From Hydrogenophaga palleronii NBRC 102513 (GTDB taxonomy: Bacteria > Pseudomonadota > Gammaproteobacteria > Burkholderiales > Burkholderiaceae_C), in NCBI RefSeq assembly GCF_001571225.1, contig NZ_BCTJ01000011.1:1-64000 (forward strand): a stretch of DNA of 64,000 nucleotides. Direction: 5' to 3'. The position numbers and the translations under genes are program-made. Below, piece by piece: positions 59,747-64,000 of this stretch (position 1 is the stretch's first letter; every line of letters begins with the position of its first letter). The notes beneath the pieces were generated by a model, which had not been told where the DNA came from, ran no database searches, and was given only the letters and a program-made list of their open reading frames with translations.

Positions 59747-61057
59747 TCAGCGGCCGTTGGACGACACGATGTCGCGGCGTGGCGAGCCGGTGAACAGCTG
59801 GCGCGGGCGGCCGATCTTGTACTCAGGGTCGCTGATCATTTCGTTCAGCTGGGCGATCCAGCCGACCGTGCGGGCCAGCGCGAAGATGCCGGTGAACAGG
59901 TTGACCGGGATGCCGATGGCGCGCTGCACGATGCCGGAGTAGAAGTCCACGTTCGGGTACAGCTTGCGCGAGACGAAGTACTCGTCTTCCAGGGCGATCT
60001 TCTCGAGTTCCTTGGCCAGCTTGAACAGGGGGTCGTTTTCCAGGCCCAGTTCCTGCAGCACTTCATTGCAGGTTTCCTGCATGAGCTTGGCGCGCGGGTC
60101 GTAGTTCTTGTACACGCGGTGGCCAAAGCCCATCAGCTTGACGCCGGAGTTCTTGTCCTTGACCTTCTCCATGAACTCGCCGACCTTGGACACGCCGCCC
60201 TGGCGCTGGATGTCTTCCAGCATGTTCAGGCAGGCTTCGTTGGCGCCGCCGTGTGCCGGGCCCCAGAGGCAGGCGACACCGGCGGCGATGGCCGCGAACG
60301 GGTTGGTGCCCGACGAACCGCACAGGCGCACGGTGGAAGTGGAGGCGTTCTGCTCGTGGTCGGCGTGCAGGATGAAGATGCGGTCCAGTGCGCGTTCGAG
60401 CACCGGGTTGACCACGTACTCCTCGCACGGCGTGCCGAACATCATGCGCAGGAAGTTGCCGGCGTAGCTCAGGTCGTTCTTCGGGTACATGTAGGGCTGG
60501 CCGATGCCGTACTTGTAGGCCATGGCGACCAGCGTCGGCATCTTGGCGATCAGGCGGATGGCGGCGATCTCGCGGTGCTTCGGATTGTTGATGTCCGTGC
60601 TGTCGTGATAGAAGGCCGACAGGCCGCCGACCAGGCCGGTCAGCACGGCCATGGGGTGGGCGTCACGGCGGAAGCCGCGCAGGAAGAACTGCATCTGCTC
60701 GTTGACCATGGTGTGGTTGGTCACGAGTTTGTGGAAGTCGTCGCGCTGGGCGCCGTCGGGCAGCTCGCCATTGAGCAGCAGGTAGCAGGTGTCGAGGTAG
60801 TCGCACTGGGTGGCCAGCTGCTCGATCGGGTAGCCGCGGTACAGCAGCTCGCCCTTGTCACCGTCGATGTAGGTGATGGCCGACTGGCACGATGCCGTGG
60901 ACAGGAAGCCCGGGTCGTAGGTGAACATGCCGGTTTGGGCGTAGAGCTTGCGGATGTCGATCACGTCCGGACCGATGTTGCCGGCGTACACCGGCATGTC
61001 TACGCTCGGGCTGCCGTTGGAGAACGACAGGGTGGCCTTGTTGTCTACGAGTTTCAT
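59747..61057 (-). CDS. gltA: Citrate synthase
   Basis: Condenses acetyl-CoA and oxaloacetate in the TCA cycle. The 436-residue, type II (hexameric-like) citrate synthase shows FTYDPGF, catalytic histidines in [12 protein letters not shown] and [10 protein letters not shown], and [15 protein letters not shown] with the catalytic region Asp downstream (ENDPLF). It follows sdhE by 11 bp, the last gene of the sdh-gltA operon. Confidence 0.97.
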   Translation of the reverse strand: MKLVDNKATLSFSNGSPSVDMPVYAGNIGPDVIDIRKLYAQTGMFTYDPGFLSTASCQSAITYIDGDKGELLYRGYPIEQLATQCDYLDTCYLLLNGELPDGAQRDDFHKLVTNHTMVNEQMQFFLRGFRRDAHPMAVLTGLVGGLSAFYHDSTDINNPKHREIAAIRLIAKMPTLVAMAYKYGIGQPYMYPKNDLSYAGNFLRMMFGTPCEEYVVNPVLERALDRIFILHADHEQNASTSTVRLCGSSGTNPFAAIAAGVACLWGPAHGGANEACLNMLEDIQRQGGVSKVGEFMEKVKDKNSGVKLMGFGHRVYKNYDPRAKLMQETCNEVLQELGLENDPLFKLAKELEKIALEDEYFVSRKLYPNVDFYSGIVQRAIGIPVNLFTGIFALARTVGWIAQLNEMISDPEYKIGRPRQLFTGSPRRDIVSSNGR

Positions 61058-61068
61058 GCGGATTCCTT

Positions 61069-61389
61069 TTAAGACTGACTCAAAGCGGTGACTGGGAGGT
61101 CGGTGGCTGGCTGGGCGGTGCGGAGCAGGGCCAAGACGTGTGTGACGTCTTCACGCGCCAGCTCACCCTCGGGCGATTTTCGGCCCAACAGCAGATCCAG
61201 CAGATCGTTGTCGGACAGATCCATCAAAGCTCCCAGGGCATCGGCCTGACGAACCGTCAAGCCAGATTCGTGCCTGGCAAAAAAACGCTCGATGAACAGA
61301 TCGTTCTCGAGCAATCCTCGGCGGCACCGCCACCGCAGCTTGCTCAGAGCACGCTCGTCCAGCAGGGTATCGGTGGTGGTGACGTCCAT
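61069..61389 (-). CDS. sdhE: Succinate dehydrogenase assembly factor SdhE
   Basis: Chaperone that attaches FAD covalently to SdhA. The 106-residue protein contains the family motif [16 protein letters not shown] (RGxxExD-type, about 22-37) and a bundle of helices ([23 protein letters not shown]). It lies between sdhB (19 bp upstream) and gltA, which fits its role in complex II assembly. Confidence 0.95.
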   Translation of the reverse strand: MDVTTTDTLLDERALSKLRWRCRRGLLENDLFIERFFARHESGLTVRQADALGALMDLSDNDLLDLLLGRKSPEGELAREDVTHVLALLRTAQPATDLPVTALSQS

Positions 61390-61408
61390 GGGATGCGGGG
61401 CAGCACGC

Positions 61409-62113
61409 TCAGATCGAGCGCATCACCATCATTTCCTTGATCTTGCCGATCGCCTTCGTCGGGTTCAGGCCCTTCGGGCAGACGTCGACGCAGTTCATGA
61501 TGGTGTGGCAGCGGAACAGGCGGTACGGGTCTTCCAGGTTGTCCAGGCGCTCGCTGGTGGCCTGGTCGCGGCTGTCGGCGATGAAGCGGTAGGCCTGCAG
61601 CAGACCGGCGGGGCCGACGAACTTGTCGGGGTTCCACCAGAAGCTCGGGCAGCTCGTGGAGCAGCTGGCGCACAGGATGCACTCGTACAGGCCGTTGAGC
61701 TCTTCACGCTCTTCCGGGCTCTGCAGGCGTTCCTTCTCGGGCAGCACTTCGTCGTTGATCAGGTAGGGCTTGATGCTGTTGTACTGCTTGAAGAACAGCG
61801 TCATGTCCACGATCAGGTCGCGCACCACCGGCAGGCCGGGCAGCGGCTTCAACACGATGTCGCCCTTGAGCGTGTTCATGTTGGTCAGGCAGGCCAGACC
61901 GTTCTTGCCGTTGATGTTCATTGCGTCCGAACCGCAGACGCCTTCGCGGCAGGAGCGACGGAAGGAAATCGAAGGGTCCACCGCCTTGAGCTTCATCAGC
62001 GCGTCGAGCAGCATGCGCTCGTGGCCGTCCAGCTCGACCTCGATGGTCTGCATGTAGGGCTTGGCGTCCTTCTCGGGGTCGTAGCGGTAGATCTTGAATG
62101 TGCGTTTGGCCAT
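61409..62113 (-). CDS. sdhB: Succinate dehydrogenase iron-sulfur subunit
   Basis: Electron-transfer subunit of complex II. The 234-residue protein has the [2Fe-2S] cysteines (CREGVCGSDAMNINGKNGLAC, split over about 59-79) and the cysteine sets for the [4Fe-4S] and [3Fe-4S] clusters (CILCASCSTSCPSFW and CHTIMNCVDVCPKGLNP). It is 40 bp after sdhA. Confidence 0.97.
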   Translation of the reverse strand: MAKRTFKIYRYDPEKDAKPYMQTIEVELDGHERMLLDALMKLKAVDPSISFRRSCREGVCGSDAMNINGKNGLACLTNMNTLKGDIVLKPLPGLPVVRDLIVDMTLFFKQYNSIKPYLINDEVLPEKERLQSPEEREELNGLYECILCASCSTSCPSFWWNPDKFVGPAGLLQAYRFIADSRDQATSERLDNLEDPYRLFRCHTIMNCVDVCPKGLNPTKAIGKIKEMMVMRSI

Positions 62114-62153
62114 GGTGTTTTTCTCCGTGCTTCGTGGGTGCGTGCGGGCGGGC

Positions 62154-63962
62154 TCAGAAGGTGCGGACCTTCGGCGGCACCGATTCCACGGTCAGCGGCT
62201 TGAGGTTGACGGGCTTGTATGTCAGGCTGTTGTCGGCGCTGTGCCACAGCGTGTGCTTCATCCAGTCGGCGTCGTTGCGGCCCAGTGGGTACTGGGCGTC
62301 GTCGGCGGGGCGCTCGTAGTCGTTGACGGTGTGGGCACCGCGGCACTCGCGGCGTGCGGCCGCAGAGGTCATGGTGGCCTGGGCCACTTCCATCAGGTTT
62401 TCCACTTCCAGCGCTTCGATGCGCGCGGTGTTGAACACCTTGGACTTGTCCTTCAGCGCGATGTTGCCCACGCGCTCGCGCAGGGCGTTGATGCGCTCGA
62501 CGCCTTCGTCCATCACCGCCTGGGTGCGGAACACGCCGGCGTGCTGCTGCATGATGGCGCGCATGTCGTTGGCCACGTCCTGGGCGTACTCGCCGTCGGT
62601 CGACTGGTCCAGGCGCGCCAGGCGGGCCAGGGTCTTGTCGGCGGCATCGGCCGGCAGCGGCTTGTGCGCCTGGCTCTTGTCGTTGGCTTGCACGATGTGG
62701 TTGCCGGCGGCCTTGCCGAAGACCAGCAGGTCGAGCAGCGAGTTGGTGCCCAGGCGGTTGGCGCCGTGCACGCTGACGCAGGCGCATTCGCCCACCGCGT
62801 ACAGGCCGTTGACCACCTTCTGGGTGCTGCCATCGCCGTCGGGCGAGACCACCTGGCCGTGGATGTTGGTCGGGATGCCGCCCATCTGGTAGTGGATGGT
62901 GGGCACGACCGGAATCGGCTCGCGCGTGATGTCCACGTTGGCGAAGTTCACGCCGATCTCGTACACCGAGGGCAGGCGCTTGTGGATGGTCTCGGCGCCC
63001 AGATGGTCCATCTTGAGCAGCACGTAGTCCTTGTTCGGGCCGCAGCCACGGCCTTCCTTGATTTCCTGGTCCATGCAGCGGCTGACGAAGTCGCGCGGGG
63101 CCAGGTCTTTCAGCGTCGGCGCATAACGCTCCATGAAGCGCTCGCCTTCGCTGTTGAGCAGGATCGCGCCTTCGCCACGGCAACCTTCGGTCAGCAGCAC
63201 GCCCGCGCCGGCCACGCCGGTGGGGTGGAACTGCCAGAACTCCATGTCCTGCAGCGGAATGCCGGCGCGTGCCGCCATGCCCAGGCCGTCACCGGTGTTG
63301 ATGAAGGCGTTGGTGGAGGCGGCGAAGATGCGGCCTGCGCCACCGGTGGCCAGCAGGGTGCTCTTGGCTTCGAGGATGTAGGTCTCGCCGGTTTCCATTT
63401 CCAGCGCGGTCACGCCCAGCACGTCGCCGTTGGCGTCGCGGATCAGGTCCAGCGCCATCCATTCGACGAAGAAGGTGGTGCGGGCCTGCACGTTCTGCTG
63501 GTACAGCGTGTGCAGCATGGCGTGGCCGGTGCGGTCGGCGGCGGCGCAGGCGCGTTGCACCGGCTTCTCACCGTAGTTGGCGGTGTGGCCGCCGAACGGG
63601 CGCTGGTAGATGGTGCCGTCGGGGTTGCGGTCGAACGGCATGCCGAAGTGCTCGAGCTCGTACACGACCTTGGGGGCCTCACGGCACATGAACTCGATGG
63701 CGTCCTGGTCGCCCAGCCAGTCGGAGCCCTTGATGGTGTCGTAGAAGTGGTAGTGCCAGTTGTCCTCGTTCATGTTGCCCAGGCTGGCGCTCACGCCACC
63801 TTGGGCTGCCACGGTGTGGGAACGGGTCGGGAACACTTTGGAGAGCACGGCCACCTTGAGGCCGGCGCGCGCGAGCTGCAGCGAGGCGCGCATGCCGGAG
63901 CCGCCGGCGCCGACGATGACCACGTCGAACTGACGCTTGGGAAGGGATGCGGTTGCGGTCAT
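62154..63962 (-). CDS. sdhA: Succinate dehydrogenase flavoprotein subunit
   Basis: Catalytic subunit of complex II with covalently bound FAD. The 602-residue protein has the Rossmann motif VIVGAGGSGMRASLQLA, the FAD-attachment His in RSHTVAAQGG, the active-site segment HPTGVAGAGVLLTEGCRGEGA, and REPIPVVPTIHYQMGGI. The C-terminus ends RTF. Upstream in the operon is the tail of a probable sdhD. Confidence 0.97.
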   Translation of the reverse strand: MTATASLPKRQFDVVIVGAGGSGMRASLQLARAGLKVAVLSKVFPTRSHTVAAQGGVSASLGNMNEDNWHYHFYDTIKGSDWLGDQDAIEFMCREAPKVVYELEHFGMPFDRNPDGTIYQRPFGGHTANYGEKPVQRACAAADRTGHAMLHTLYQQNVQARTTFFVEWMALDLIRDANGDVLGVTALEMETGETYILEAKSTLLATGGAGRIFAASTNAFINTGDGLGMAARAGIPLQDMEFWQFHPTGVAGAGVLLTEGCRGEGAILLNSEGERFMERYAPTLKDLAPRDFVSRCMDQEIKEGRGCGPNKDYVLLKMDHLGAETIHKRLPSVYEIGVNFANVDITREPIPVVPTIHYQMGGIPTNIHGQVVSPDGDGSTQKVVNGLYAVGECACVSVHGANRLGTNSLLDLLVFGKAAGNHIVQANDKSQAHKPLPADAADKTLARLARLDQSTDGEYAQDVANDMRAIMQQHAGVFRTQAVMDEGVERINALRERVGNIALKDKSKVFNTARIEALEVENLMEVAQATMTSAAARRECRGAHTVNDYERPADDAQYPLGRNDADWMKHTLWHSADNSLTYKPVNLKPLTVESVPPKVRTF

Positions 63963-63966
63963 GGCT

Positions 63967-64000
63967 TCAGAGCCTCCAGAGAACTTGAACAGCCCAGCCC
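63967..64000 (-). CDS. sdhD: Partial: C-terminal end of probable SdhD (membrane anchor)
   Basis: Only the last codons lie in the window, reading GWAVQVLWRL and then a TGA stop at 63969-63967, 4 bp before the sdhA start. A Trp-rich hydrophobic tail directly upstream of sdhA fits the complex II anchor subunit SdhD, usually placed here. The assignment rests on position and ten residues. Confidence 0.55.
   Translation of the reverse strand, partial: GWAVQVLWRL

Overview
The window looks like chromosomal DNA of a betaproteobacterium of the order Burkholderiales, most likely family Comamonadaceae (Hydrogenophaga-like). This rests on the high G+C, the gene orders (yceD-rpmF-plsX-fabHDG-acpP-fabF-rpoE-rseA-rseB-mucD-lepA-lepB-rnc-era-recO-pdxJ-acpS-nagZ; leuCDB-asd-fimV-truA-trpFBA-accD; sdhABE-gltA) and the protein sequences. 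Genus is an inference; there is no 16S gene here. I saw no tRNA, rRNA, CRISPR array, transposase or prophage gene.

1-16.8 kb is an accessory nitrogen-scavenging region devoted to purines. Reading leftwards from 4.2 kb: periplasmic binding protein, ABC ATPase, ABC permease, guanine-deaminase-like enzyme and ureD. Next come an NCS2 purine permease, a malic enzyme, then gntR-puuE-uraD::allC-M20 peptidase as one leftward operon. Rightward genes are uraH, xdhC and puuD. Together these cover urate -> 5-hydroxyisourate -> OHCU -> allantoin -> allantoate -> ureido compounds, with urease as the likely end point. Four copies of a TGTATACA palindrome lie in the promoter regions of the binding protein, the NCS2 permease, gntR/uraH and puuD, which points to one regulon under the local GntR protein.

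16.9-26 kb: glutathione-dependent formaldehyde oxidation (frmA/adhC, fghA), a HAD phosphatase, a Rieske protein and an SppA-type peptidase. Then follow sugar-nucleotide genes (galE, manC, galU), an RsmI-like methylase and a Maf pyrophosphatase.

26-45.8 kb is a long rightward core block: ribosomal protein L32 and fatty-acid/phospholipid synthesis (plsX, fabH, fabD, fabG, acpP, fabF). It continues with the envelope-stress system (rpoE, rseA, rseB, mucD), lepA, lepB, rnc, era, recO, pdxJ, acpS and nagZ. The only gene-free stretch over 300 bases is 37195-37702 (mucD-lepA). It holds two terminators, inverted repeats and possible promoters, so a small RNA or leader is possible.

45.8-64 kb is a leftward core block: a LON-domain protein, accD, trpA, trpB, trpF, truA, fimV, asd, leuB, leuD, an entericidin-like lipoprotein gene, leuC and a LysR regulator. 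It ends with gltA, sdhE, sdhB, sdhA and the last codons of probable sdhD at the right edge.

The points most worth a second look are the TGTATACA regulon and what it implies for the ABC transporter substrate, a three-copy hairpin repeat placed just 3' of genes, the M20 peptidase in the purine operon, the mucD-lepA gap, and the entericidin-like gene inside the leucine operon.
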